From: JAJTFW01 sp964534995
GTDB taxonomy: Bacteria; Bacteroidota; Bacteroidia; AKYH767-A; OLB10
Reading direction: 5' to 3'
DNA length: 36,686 nucleotides
NCBI GenBank assembly: GCA_964534995.1
Contig: CAZHSC010000031.1
Span: forward strand, 1 to 36,686
Positions 1-7,881 of this stretch are shown piece by piece. The stretch's first letter is position 1. Each line of letters begins with the position of its first letter. The notes under the pieces were generated by a model. That model did no database searches. It worked only from the letters and a program-made list of their open reading frames with translations, and was not told the DNA's origin. The translations under genes were made by a program, and so were the position numbers.

Positions 1-57
1 AAGTATCACCTTAAATTAAATGCAAATTGGTGCACTTCGGTTTGACGACATACAGCC

Positions 58-1530
58 ATGAACATTTATAATGCAAGTCCTGTTATTCCCGAAATGGCTG
101 AAATAAAAGGGAATATTATGGGTGGCACCCTAAACAGTAGTTTCTTGTTTCCAAGAATAGGAATCAGGGCCGCTAAGATTTATGGGATAAAAATCCAGGA
201 TGACAATCAGATCAGTTTCAATTTCAGTTCAACGCCTCCCGGATATTATTCAGGCATTTGGCTACAGGATTGCAATGGAGCGAAGGTTTTAGGAAATAAA
301 GTAATAAACACAAATCCACCCTCCCAATTGTATCAACTCAATGATCAATTGGTAGGTTTGCGTATTGATGAAAGTCATGGCACCTGTATCGAATGGAATA
401 ATTTGGAAGGGCTTGGACAGGGAATGCGGTTTTATGGTAATTCCCTGGTGTACTCGCTTTTTACTAATTCAACGCATGGTTTTGATCAGGGTGTTTTTCT
501 TAACTCAGCCAATATTGGATCCAGTCAGGGATGGGGTGGTGTAAATATCAAAAATGATCTTAACAACAGTTGGGACCGTTCCATTGGAGCAACTTCTGAT
601 AGAATTCAAGGTCAAACATTGAATGGTGTTCCAATAAACTGGTACACCCGCTCCACTGGCCCAACAGATCCAAGATATCCGGATGGAGATCCGTCGGTAG
701 TCAACCCGTTTCCGATTATCTCTACAGCTCCTTCACACAGTCAATGTCCCATAGAATTTTCTGACGTTCCTCCGTATGATCATACTGCGAGAAATGCATG
801 GTTTGGAAGTATAACCGGAGATTCGGCCAGGTATGATGAATATTATTATAAGCAATTTAAGTATGTTAGCGAATCGGTTTTGTTCAGTGAGTTGAAAAGA
901 TATCCGGCTCTGTTGGCTATGGATGATTCAGCGGATGCTTCATTTCAGGATTTCTATGAAGACAGGTTGAATAGTAATTATGCTTTATTTGATTCTCTCA
1001 TTGTACTTATCAATAATGATTTACACGCCGATGCTTTGCAACTGGTTGAAGCTATCAATGACACCAATGATATTGAGTTTTGCTTGAAAAGTGTTTTTCA
1101 GATTTATTTGAATTCAAGAATTAACGGTGTTGATTTTTCATCACAAGATACTACTTTGCTCGATTCCATTGCTGAATTAAACGCAATAACCACCGGGCCG
1201 GGAGTGCTGATGGCTCGAATACTGTTAAACAAGGAAATATACGACTACTTGTCCAGCGGTAGCAGGATATTTTCACCGACTAAAAAGAAGCAAACAAACG
1301 TATTAGATTTACATATTTATCCAAATCCTACACGGAGTTTATTGTTTGTTAGGCCAAACTTAATATCGGAATATTTCTCAATTACCATAGCTGACATAAC
1401 CGGTCGAATGCTACTGAAAAAAACTGATCAATTTCAAATAGAAACATCGCCTCTAAACTCCGGCTCATACTTTCTCATTTACGAGGCCAAGGATAATAGA
1501 GTAGTGAAGAAATTTGAAATAATAAAGTAG
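58..1530 (+). CDS. T9SS type A sorting-domain protein, parallel beta-helix-like N-terminal region; 5' end probably incomplete
   Basis: The ORF encodes 490 residues. Residues about 60-170 (for example GIWLQDCNGAKVLGNKV and GIRIDE-like rungs with Asn/Gly turns) resemble a right-handed beta-helix. About 250-405 is a helical, acidic stretch with no motif I recognise. The last ~75 residues form a type A T9SS sorting domain: the YPNPT motif near residue 420, ITGRML-like middle and a Gly-Ser-Tyr-Phe turn before a final Lys. Cargo of this kind is normally exported by the Sec system and then sent through the outer membrane by T9SS, so a signal peptide is expected, but none follows the ATG at 58. An in-frame stop lies at 43-45, so the real N terminus is either lost through a frameshift or assembly error, or this is a decayed gene. 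Stop is 4 bp before the next ATG, so the two genes are probably cotranscribed. No enzymatic function is assigned. Confidence 0.7.
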   Translation: MNIYNASPVIPEMAEIKGNIMGGTLNSSFLFPRIGIRAAKIYGIKIQDDNQISFNFSSTPPGYYSGIWLQDCNGAKVLGNKVINTNPPSQLYQLNDQLVGLRIDESHGTCIEWNNLEGLGQGMRFYGNSLVYSLFTNSTHGFDQGVFLNSANIGSSQGWGGVNIKNDLNNSWDRSIGATSDRIQGQTLNGVPINWYTRSTGPTDPRYPDGDPSVVNPFPIISTAPSHSQCPIEFSDVPPYDHTARNAWFGSITGDSARYDEYYYKQFKYVSESVLFSELKRYPALLAMDDSADASFQDFYEDRLNSNYALFDSLIVLINNDLHADALQLVEAINDTNDIEFCLKSVFQIYLNSRINGVDFSSQDTTLLDSIAELNAITTGPGVLMARILLNKEIYDYLSSGSRIFSPTKKKQTNVLDLHIYPNPTRSLLFVRPNLISEYFSITIADITGRMLLKKTDQFQIETSPLNSGSYFLIYEAKDNRVVKKFEIIK

Positions 1531-1534
1531 TGAT

Positions 1535-3055
1535 ATGTACAAAAAACTATTTTGCATTATAACCATGGTTATAATGAGCACATCATTTATTCGTGCCCAA
1601 TACAACAATAACTTTTGGGTATTTGGTGATAGTTGTGGCATTGAATTTAACAATGGGGCTTTAATTAACTTCAGGTCGTCAATGAAAATGATACGAGGTT
1701 CAGCTTCAATAAGTAATAATACTGGATTATTGGCTTATTCGTCAAGGGCTGATTTTTTCACTTCAGGAACTGGAAAAATATGGAATAAATTCCACAAGCA
1801 AATGCTTAATGGCGATCAAATTTATGGCCCAGGTTGGTATCATGAACGTTTATTCCTTCCGGTTCCGGATTCCGACAGTTTGTTATACCTTTTTAGCTGT
1901 TGTGTTACTTCAAGTTGTCCTTTTGGATTGTATTACACCTTGATTGATTTGAGTGCGAATAGTGATTCAGGGGCCATTATCCAAAAAAATGTACCTATTA
2001 ATAATTATCCGGCATTTGATGGATTAATGGCAGTACAACATGGCAATGGACGAGATTGGTGGCTGCTCTATCAAAGATGGGATGGTTCAAATGGGAATAT
2101 TGGTTACAATGATTTTTTTATATACTTAGTTGATTCCGGAGGTGTGCACTTAAATTCACAAATAAATATTGGCACTTATCATAAAACCGGAGGCGGTCAC
2201 TTGTGCTTTAACAACTCAGGCGATAAATTTTCGGCGGTGACATGGCGAAATTTAATTCAAATGTATAATTTTGAGCGCTGTACTGGCGTAATTTCTCTTT
2301 GGGAGACCGTGCAAATTGAAAATACTCCTCCTATTGATTCCTACTATTTCTCAAGCGCCTTTTCTCCCAATGGTACCAAGTTGTATGTTTGTGAGAATTC
2401 GGCGATAGATAGTATACCTTCAAAACTGCTTCAGTTTGACTTACAAGCTTCTTCTATAATAAATAGTAAAACCGTTATACATAATTTCATGACCTCTACC
2501 GAAGGGATAGCTGATTTAAAATTGGCGCCCGATGGAAAAATTTATTTAGCCGCAGCAGATGAGATAAATCCATGGATATACGCTGATACATTTTTCACAC
2601 AAGTCAACACCCACCTCAGCGTCATCAACCAACCCGATTCACTCGGCTTAGCTTGCGATTTTCAGCCGTTTAGTTTTTACTTAGGTGGTGCCAGAACCTA
2701 TTACGGCCTCCCCAACAACCCCGATTACGAACTCGGTGCATGGGTGGGCTCATCTTGCGATACGCTGAGTGTTGGAGTGCAAGATAATCAACCCCCACAG
2801 CAAGCGTTTTTTCAAGCCTGGTACAATAGCGAATGGAACATGATTCACGTGAACGCCTCCAAACTCAAAGGAAGAACCGGGAGTTTGCGCTTGTTTGATA
2901 TGGAAGGAAGGTTGGTGTTTGAGAAGAAGGTGGAGGTGATAAGTGGAGGGTATGTGACGGGAGAGATACCGATGAATGGGGTAGCGAAAGGGGTTTATCT
3001 TGTCAATTTAATTACTGAAGCGGAAAGTGTTTCTTCGAAGGTTGTAAAATTTTAA
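1535..3055 (+). CDS. Secreted T9SS type A sorting-domain protein, beta-propeller-like
   Basis: The product has 506 residues. Residues 1-22 are a signal peptide (MYKKLFCIITMVIMSTS, ending FIRAQ). The mature start NNNFWVFGDSCGIEFNNG matches a form common in Bacteroidota proteins that begin with WxFGxxxGLDFN and continue as a beta-propeller; later blades show SSAFSPNGTKLYV and DLKLAPDGKIYLA, which are typical propeller strands. The C-terminal ~80 residues (about 425-506) form a type A T9SS sorting domain with GSLRLFDMEGRLV and a GVYLVNL turn, ending VVKF. It is likely exported to the cell surface or medium. The gene follows its upstream neighbour by 4 bp. A perfect 22-bp palindrome lies inside the signal-peptide codons. 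The last ~500 bp is richer in G+C than the first part. Function beyond surface or secreted localisation is unknown. Confidence 0.8.
   Translation: MYKKLFCIITMVIMSTSFIRAQYNNNFWVFGDSCGIEFNNGALINFRSSMKMIRGSASISNNTGLLAYSSRADFFTSGTGKIWNKFHKQMLNGDQIYGPGWYHERLFLPVPDSDSLLYLFSCCVTSSCPFGLYYTLIDLSANSDSGAIIQKNVPINNYPAFDGLMAVQHGNGRDWWLLYQRWDGSNGNIGYNDFFIYLVDSGGVHLNSQINIGTYHKTGGGHLCFNNSGDKFSAVTWRNLIQMYNFERCTGVISLWETVQIENTPPIDSYYFSSAFSPNGTKLYVCENSAIDSIPSKLLQFDLQASSIINSKTVIHNFMTSTEGIADLKLAPDGKIYLAAADEINPWIYADTFFTQVNTHLSVINQPDSLGLACDFQPFSFYLGGARTYYGLPNNPDYELGAWVGSSCDTLSVGVQDNQPPQQAFFQAWYNSEWNMIHVNASKLKGRTGSLRLFDMEGRLVFEKKVEVISGGYVTGEIPMNGVAKGVYLVNLITEAESVSSKVVKF
1555..1576. repeat. Perfect 22-bp palindrome inside signal-peptide coding sequence
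   Basis: The half-site CATTATAACCA is followed directly by its exact reverse complement, so all 22 bases are symmetric. It begins 20 nt after the ATG at 1535. As RNA it can form a hairpin near the start of translation; as DNA it could be a symmetric protein site. No adjacent T-run is present, so it is not a usual terminator. Confidence 0.6.
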
Positions 3056-3145
3056 CCACATAAAATTAATATTTAAACGCAGCGGGCGCAACGGTTCCGC
3101 AGCGGGTTTAACTACCGGCAGGCAGGCGCGGAGAAAATAAAAACC
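3056..3145. other. Intergenic spacer with G+C-rich low-complexity repeats
   Basis: Between the stop of the T9SS protein and the first tandem repeat there is no ORF worth calling. It contains short direct repeats such as GCAGCGGG, seen twice within 30 bp, and a ggcaggcaggcgcgg stretch of the kind seen in dispersed Bacteroidota repeats. No terminator hairpin with a T-run is visible. Confidence 0.4.
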
Positions 3146-3511
3146 GGCCCTCAGCAACTCCGGTATCCCTGAAGCAGTGCATAGCACGCTTCAGGATAAA
3201 AATTTGTAGCGTAGTGGAAGGCGGATCAGGCGAAGGGAAGCTCCGAATGAAATGAGGAGATCACCCTGAGCCCCGCCTGGAGCAAGCGAAAAAAATTCCG
3301 CGGGAGCGGAAAGGAAGTGCTGCAGGCCTTGATCTTTTTGCTTCCACCGAAGCAGAACGAAGTACGCTTCGGTGGGAAAGTGAGTCGGGGCATGGGGCAG
3401 AAGGCCCCATCAGAAAACGAAGCAGGAAATTTTATTCAGAATAGAGAAATTTGGGGTTTAATACTATTTGAAATTTTACTGCGGAGATTGCGGTGAAGGC
3501 GCAGGGAACGC
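3146..3511. repeat. Dispersed repeat, copy A; probable structured element
   Basis: This ~366-bp segment aligns with the segment at 3538-3854 over nearly its whole length. Blocks identical or nearly so in both copies include GATCAGGCGAAGGGAAGCTC, GAGATCACCCTGAGCCCCGC, GCAGGCCTTGATCTTTTTGC, GCAGAAGGCCCCATCAG and GAAGCAGGAAATTTTATTC. Between them lie hairpins whose sequences differ from copy B but still pair: 3168-3195 (CCTGAAGC/GCTTCAGG), 3296-3311 (TTCCGC/GCGGAA) and 3344-3375 (CCACCGAAGC/GCTTCGGTGG). All frames are interrupted or short, so it is not a gene. Paired changes point to a conserved RNA or DNA structure. No transposase or target-site duplication is visible. Confidence 0.75.
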
Positions 3512-3537
3512 GGGGGCTGTCTGCGAAAAAAAAGAAT

Positions 3538-3854
3538 GGCCCTCAGCACCTCCGATATATACTGTGCAGCGGAGGGTGGATCAGGCGAAGGGAAGCTCCG
3601 AAAGTATTTGAGGAGATCACCCTGAGCCCCGCCCGGAGCAAACAGGATATATTTCGCTGGAAGCGAAAAGGAGGTGGTGCAGGCCTTGATCTTTTTGCTT
3701 ACTTTTTCTATCAAGAGAAAAAGTAAGTCGGGGTATAGGGCAGAAGGCCCCATCAGGAAACGAAGCAGGAAATTTTATTCAGAATAGAGAAATTCTGGAT
3801 TTAATACTATTTGAAATTTTACCGCGGAGATCGCAGTGAAGGCGCAGGGAACGC
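3538..3854. repeat. Dispersed repeat, copy B; probable structured element
   Basis: This is the second copy of the tandem element, same orientation, 26 bp after copy A. Its counterparts of the copy A hairpins are 3549-3575 (CCTCCG/CGGAGG), 3652-3668 (TTTCGCT/AGCGAAA) and 3698-3727 (CTTACTTTTTCT/AGAAAAAGTAAG). The third stem differs from copy A at most positions yet pairs perfectly. Both copies end with a GCGGAGAT..CGC.GTGAAGGCGCAGGGAACGC tail. Small ORFs across it on both strands are chance products of the repeat. Confidence 0.75.
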
Positions 3855-3899
3855 AGGGAAATGCGCAAAGCATGCTGGGAAAAGCGAAATCGCCCTGGG

Positions 3900-6398
3900 T
3901 CAGCGCGGAACATTGTTGTAGCACTTCCACCTGATCTTTGAAAAATCACCGCTGTAATCCACCACCCTGCGTTCGCCGGGCAGCAGGTGAAACCCGTTAT
4001 CACTGAAACGGCAGAGGCCCTCTTCGTCATAGAGATAAACACTATAGGTAAATACATCCGCGCTTACTTCCACCGTTTGGGCATCCAGCCTCCGAAGAAG
4101 TACCGTTGCCGGCTGTAAACGCAGGTTCCCGGGACGACAGCGATGAATATAATCGCGTCTGAGTATTTTAAAAGTGAAGTTATCCTCCGCCTCCGTTACA
4201 AATATTACGGCCCTTGTATCCAGGTTTCGCATGGAATACTCCGGGAAAAACAGCCCTTCTTTTATCATGGAATCGGGCGGCAGATGCAAGCGCTTCTCAT
4301 CGATAAGCACAGGAGGCAACAGCGTGTCGGTCCGTATAAAATACAAACGCAGGGTGACGGACTTTTCCACTGTGCCATCATTGTGTATGCCTGCGTAAAG
4401 TCCTTTCGTAGTCATATCGGAGGCTATGAACAAGCTGTCGAAATTTCTTTTCGCTTCAAAATAAAACAGTTTTTCATTTTCCCTGCTGTCAAGCGCGCTC
4501 CATGAAACTGCGGGCCAGCAATCGTTGAGCTGCCAGAACAGTGAGCCCATGCAATGGGGATAAGCCATCCTGTGCGAGCGCATCGCCATCTTCATCCCAT
4601 AGACCTGTTGCAATTGCGATACGTAGCTATAATCGGATAGATCAGCAGGCTTACTGAAGTATCTTGACAGATAATTATCAATTGTTTCAAAACCGCGCGG
4701 GTGCTTCTGGTGGTTGCGGAATCCCGCTGCGCCCAAGGAGAGGGTATCCAGGATTCCCTTCCACAGCGATATATCGGGCAGAGATTGAAAACCATATTCA
4801 CTCATGAAACGGCCGGTTTTCACTTTATATGTCTCAAAATCCTCCATTCCCCACCATATTCCCCAGTAATGACTGTCGCCATGTGTCATGCTCTCCTCAC
4901 GCCCCCAGCCATACACCGGCGATGACGGGAGATAATCCCTGCCGGGATCCAGTGAATCTATAACGGCAGGGAGTACCGAATGAAATACTTTCCGGTAATC
5001 ACTCCATATCCGCGACGAATCATCGGCCGAATATTTTAACTGCTTTTGCCAGCCCCAGTTGTGCCAGCCTTCATCGCTCTCGTTGTTGCCGCACCACAGC
5101 GCAATACAGGGATGACCGGAGAGCCTTTCCGTCTGCTCCACCGCCTCCCTCCTCACATTTTCAATAAAAGCGTCATCCCCCGGAACCATACTGCAGGCGA
5201 ACATAAAATCCTGCCAGACCATGATACCATATTTATCGCAGTAATTGTAGAAGGCATCCGGAAAATAAACGCCTCCGCCCCACACGCGCAACATGTTCAT
5301 GCCGGCGTCGCGTGCTTTTATCACCAGCAATTCATACACGCTGTCGGGCACCTCCGGTAAAAACATTTCCGGTGGAATCACATTCGCCCCCTTCGCGAAA
5401 AGCGCCTGGCCATTTACCCTGAAACCAAAACTCTCGCCCCTTTCGTCATTTTCCCTGTGCAGTGCTATAGCGCCAAATCCTGCATTGCAGGAAATGATGT
5501 TTGCTGTTGTGCCGGCAACAGCGCAGTTAAACCTGTACAAAGCCTGCTTCCCTTTTCCGGCAGGATACCAGCGCTCCGCCTGCGGAAATGTAAAAGGTAT
5601 GGTCACTGTTTGCAACCCCGGCCTGATGTTGACTTCATGCAAAAGACGAAAGGAAGAATCGGCAGTAAACAATAACAACTCCTTTTTCCCGGATACCAGG
5701 GATTTCACTTTCACATGGGCGATTCCGCTGCGATGGTCACGGGAGCCGGCATTTTTTGTTATACGTATTGACAACAAGGCACACTCACCACGCGCCAACA
5801 GTTTCACGGGTTTCCATATTCCACAAGTTAAAAACCGTGGACCCCAGTCCCAGCCATAGTGATACTGCGCTTTCCGCGTAAAGGAGCGAAGCCCTTCCGG
5901 CAAGGCATATGGTAACTTCAGAGCGAGGATGCCGGCCTCCTTTTCAACGGCGCTGAATTTTATCAGCATCGAATTTCTTTTACCCAGCAGCTTCCGGACA
6001 TCCACCGTCCAGGAGCGGAACATATTATCCGCTGATAAAATCAAGGAATCATTCAGATACACCTTCGCGTACGTATCCAGGCCTTCAAATACCAGTTCCA
6101 GTTGCGGGGATTTCAGGAACTCATCAGCACATGAAAATTCACAACGGTATTCCCAGTCCACTTCCCCGATCCATTGCAGTTTTTTTTCATTATCATTTTT
6201 ATAAGGATCCGGGATCAGTCCGTTCCGGAGCAGATCGGTATGCACCAGTCCGGGAACAGAAGCGGGCATCCATTTTCCATCCCGTGAATTACGGAAGGTC
6301 CATCCTTCAAGCATCATTTCCTGAGCAACGGCGCTGAGCGGCCATACACCCCAAAAGAAAATCAGGAATATCAATAACTCCTTAAAGCGGTGCTTCAT
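3900..6398 (-). CDS. Secreted glycoside hydrolase family 2 beta-mannosidase
   Basis: The chosen ATG at 6398 gives 832 residues starting MKHRFKELLIFLIFFWGVW with a signal peptide ending near AVAQ; an ATG 63 bp upstream would put a 21-residue non-signal extension in front and is less likely. The mature protein has the GH2 order: sugar-binding jelly roll (WMPASVPGLVHTDL, HYGWDWGPRF), Ig-like domain, then the TIM barrel. The barrel shows RVWGGGVYFPDAFYNYCDKYG, the acid/base motif CGNNESD (Glu440) and the nucleophile motif MSEYGFQSLP (Glu534). These are the standard beta-mannosidase signatures, so it should remove terminal beta-linked mannose from mannan oligosaccharides or glycans, probably in the periplasm. 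Length fits the family. It lies 30-90 bp after meaB on the same strand and has no SusC/SusD pair nearby, so it is not in a visible polysaccharide-utilisation locus. Confidence 0.93.
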   Translation of the reverse strand: MKHRFKELLIFLIFFWGVWPLSAVAQEMMLEGWTFRNSRDGKWMPASVPGLVHTDLLRNGLIPDPYKNDNEKKLQWIGEVDWEYRCEFSCADEFLKSPQLELVFEGLDTYAKVYLNDSLILSADNMFRSWTVDVRKLLGKRNSMLIKFSAVEKEAGILALKLPYALPEGLRSFTRKAQYHYGWDWGPRFLTCGIWKPVKLLARGECALLSIRITKNAGSRDHRSGIAHVKVKSLVSGKKELLLFTADSSFRLLHEVNIRPGLQTVTIPFTFPQAERWYPAGKGKQALYRFNCAVAGTTANIISCNAGFGAIALHRENDERGESFGFRVNGQALFAKGANVIPPEMFLPEVPDSVYELLVIKARDAGMNMLRVWGGGVYFPDAFYNYCDKYGIMVWQDFMFACSMVPGDDAFIENVRREAVEQTERLSGHPCIALWCGNNESDEGWHNWGWQKQLKYSADDSSRIWSDYRKVFHSVLPAVIDSLDPGRDYLPSSPVYGWGREESMTHGDSHYWGIWWGMEDFETYKVKTGRFMSEYGFQSLPDISLWKGILDTLSLGAAGFRNHQKHPRGFETIDNYLSRYFSKPADLSDYSYVSQLQQVYGMKMAMRSHRMAYPHCMGSLFWQLNDCWPAVSWSALDSRENEKLFYFEAKRNFDSLFIASDMTTKGLYAGIHNDGTVEKSVTLRLYFIRTDTLLPPVLIDEKRLHLPPDSMIKEGLFFPEYSMRNLDTRAVIFVTEAEDNFTFKILRRDYIHRCRPGNLRLQPATVLLRRLDAQTVEVSADVFTYSVYLYDEEGLCRFSDNGFHLLPGERRVVDYSGDFSKIRWKCYNNVPR

Positions 6399-6491
6399 CA
6401 GGATAAAATCCGGCGATGGTGAAAGGATGAAGCTGATTGATTTGACCCGGATCCGAAACATGGCGTAAGCATCTATTTTAAAATCCTGATT

Positions 6492-7436
6492 TCAGAACTT
6501 CTGTATGAACCTGTACAGGTTAAAACCGGGCTCGTTGAGGCAGGTCATTAACTGCTCTTCCAGGTATTTCAGGGTAATTCCTTTCATCCGCTTTTGCTGA
6601 ATGAGGCGAAAAGCCCTTTGCGCGTTAAGGTAGACATGCTTTACGGGCTGATGAAGGCAGGAATGGCTGCGGATGGCTTTGATCAGCTCCTCTACGCCTT
6701 CATAACGGCTGGCTACAGTTTTTATAACAGGAATCAGCCATTCCCCCGCGGCAGGCCTTTCATGCAGGGTGTTGACCAGTCCGGCGGCAAATTTCCCGGC
6801 ACCGTCGCGGTCCGATTTATTGACCACGAAAATATCTCCGATTTCCATGATCCCCGACTTCAGGGCCTGAATTTCATCTCCCGCTTCGGGGACCAGGGTA
6901 ACCACAATGGTATCTGCGAGTGAAATTATTTCTACTTCACTCTGCCCCACACCTACCGTTTCAATAAAAATATAATCAAAGGGCGCGGCGCGCAAAATAT
7001 CCGAAACTTCAATCGTCCTGGCTGAGAGTCCGCCCAGCGCCCCCCTTGTGGACATTGAGCGGATATATACAGCAGGATTATTGAAATGCTCCTGCATACG
7101 AAGGCGGTCGCCCAACAGCGACCCATGCGTAAAGGGCGAACTGGGATCGACGGCGATAACAGCCACCGAATTAGGTAATCCCACGGCGTTAGTTTCCCTG
7201 CACAATTCACGGATCAGCGCATTGATGAGCGTACTTTTCCCGGCACCGGGAGGACCCGTAATACCTATCACCGGAACCTTTTTCTTAAATGGCAGGTCAT
7301 GCAGTAATTCTTCATAGCCCGGCCACTCATTTTCCACAAGCGTTATGGCCCGGGCAATGAGACGCCGGTCGCCATTGCCGATACCATTGAGGAGTGTTTT
7401 AATATCCACCTTGCGAAAGTAATGAGGATTGCCCAC
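6492..7436 (-). CDS. meaB: MeaB/ArgK-family GTPase, methylmalonyl-CoA mutase chaperone
   Basis: The 314-residue product is a G3E-class P-loop GTPase. Visible motifs are Walker A GPPGAGKS (61-68), VDPSSPFTHGSLLGDR (97-112), the switch/Walker B segment ETVGVGQSE (159-167) and the base-specificity motif NKSDRDG (206-212). MeaB proteins assemble with adenosylcobalamin-dependent methylmalonyl-CoA mutase, gate cofactor loading and protect the enzyme from inactivation. The mutase genes are not in this window. The neighbour on the opposite strand is a BtuB-like receptor under a cobalamin riboswitch, which supports a B12 theme, though meaB itself has no riboswitch upstream. The start at 7436 leaves ~170 bp to the riboswitch promoter region. 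A divergent promoter is likely there, but I find no good TAnnTTTG box on the meaB strand. Confidence 0.94.
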   Translation of the reverse strand: MGNPHYFRKVDIKTLLNGIGNGDRRLIARAITLVENEWPGYEELLHDLPFKKKVPVIGITGPPGAGKSTLINALIRELCRETNAVGLPNSVAVIAVDPSSPFTHGSLLGDRLRMQEHFNNPAVYIRSMSTRGALGGLSARTIEVSDILRAAPFDYIFIETVGVGQSEVEIISLADTIVVTLVPEAGDEIQALKSGIMEIGDIFVVNKSDRDGAGKFAAGLVNTLHERPAAGEWLIPVIKTVASRYEGVEELIKAIRSHSCLHQPVKHVYLNAQRAFRLIQQKRMKGITLKYLEEQLMTCLNEPGFNLYRFIQKF

Positions 7437-7605
7437 TCAAAGGTTGATCAGAGATGGCACCGGGCATCTGCTGCGGGCATCCGGGGGCTGCCTTCCTGCG
7501 GGATTTTCACAGAAGCGTGCAAATCAGCAGGTTGAAGAATCAGTCAATACCTTCAATAAATAATTATTACTGCAAACGATATCTGCCGCAAGCGCATGTT
7601 TTCGC

Positions 7606-7613
7606 TATTTTTG
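7606..7613 (+). promoter_or_regulatory. Candidate -7 promoter element for the riboswitch transcript
   Basis: TATTTTTG matches the Bacteroidota -7 consensus TAnnTTTG and sits 6 bp before the 5' strand of riboswitch stem P1, so transcription would start almost exactly at the aptamer. No good TTG -33 element is seen at the usual distance, which lowers confidence. Confidence 0.45.
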
Positions 7614-7618
7614 CCGCG

Positions 7619-7787
7619 ACACCGGGTTCCTCCACAGGAAGGATGAAAAGGGAATGCCGTTAAAACCGGCAACAGTTCCCGCTGCTGTAAACGATACAAT
7701 TACCCATCGCCGATACAGGCCACTGTCATAGTTTTTCATGACGGGAAGGCATCGCGAAAATCGTGAGTCAGAAGACCTGCCCGGTGA
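7619..7787 (+). promoter_or_regulatory. Cobalamin (B12) riboswitch aptamer
   Basis: The B12 box GAGTCAGAAGACCTGCC (7765-7781) is a near-exact match to the family consensus. Stem P1 is formed by CACCGGG (7620-7626) and CCCGGTG (7780-7786). The core element GATGAAAAGGGAATGCCG and the segment GGCAACAGTTCCCGCTGCTGT are also characteristic. It precedes a BtuB-like receptor, the usual target. Adenosyl- or other cobalamin binding is expected to lower expression of the receptor. Confidence 0.95.
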
Positions 7788-7830
7788 TATCTGGTTCAAT
7801 GTCTTCGGAGAAAAGAACAGAGAACATACT

Positions 7831-7866
7831 CAGAGGTGGGTACCTCCGGTCTGTTTTCATTTTTTC
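7831..7866 (+). promoter_or_regulatory. Candidate riboswitch expression platform (hairpin plus T-rich tract)
   Basis: Downstream of the aptamer, GAGGT (7833-7837) and ACCTC (7842-7846) can form a short hairpin, with CAGA/TCTG (7831-7834 and 7850-7853) as an alternative outer pairing. A T-rich tract, ttttcattttttc, follows at 7854-7866, 16 bp before the ATG at 7882. This could act as a transcription terminator or hide the start region. The switching mechanism is inferred, not shown. Confidence 0.4.
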
Positions 7867-7881
7867 TCACCCTGCAACAAA

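Noticed and set aside
3436..3753. Small ORFs on both strands of the tandem repeat
   Set aside because: Their peptides derive from the dispersed repeat, the two copies do not encode the same protein in frame, and the hairpins explain the conservation better.
3146..3854. Insertion sequence interpretation of the tandem repeat
   Set aside because: No transposase, terminal inverted repeats or target duplications are visible, so only a repeat is called.
7738..7881. Upstream start for the BtuB-like receptor
   Set aside because: The ATG at 7738 lies inside the riboswitch aptamer; the ATG at 7882 gives a proper signal peptide.
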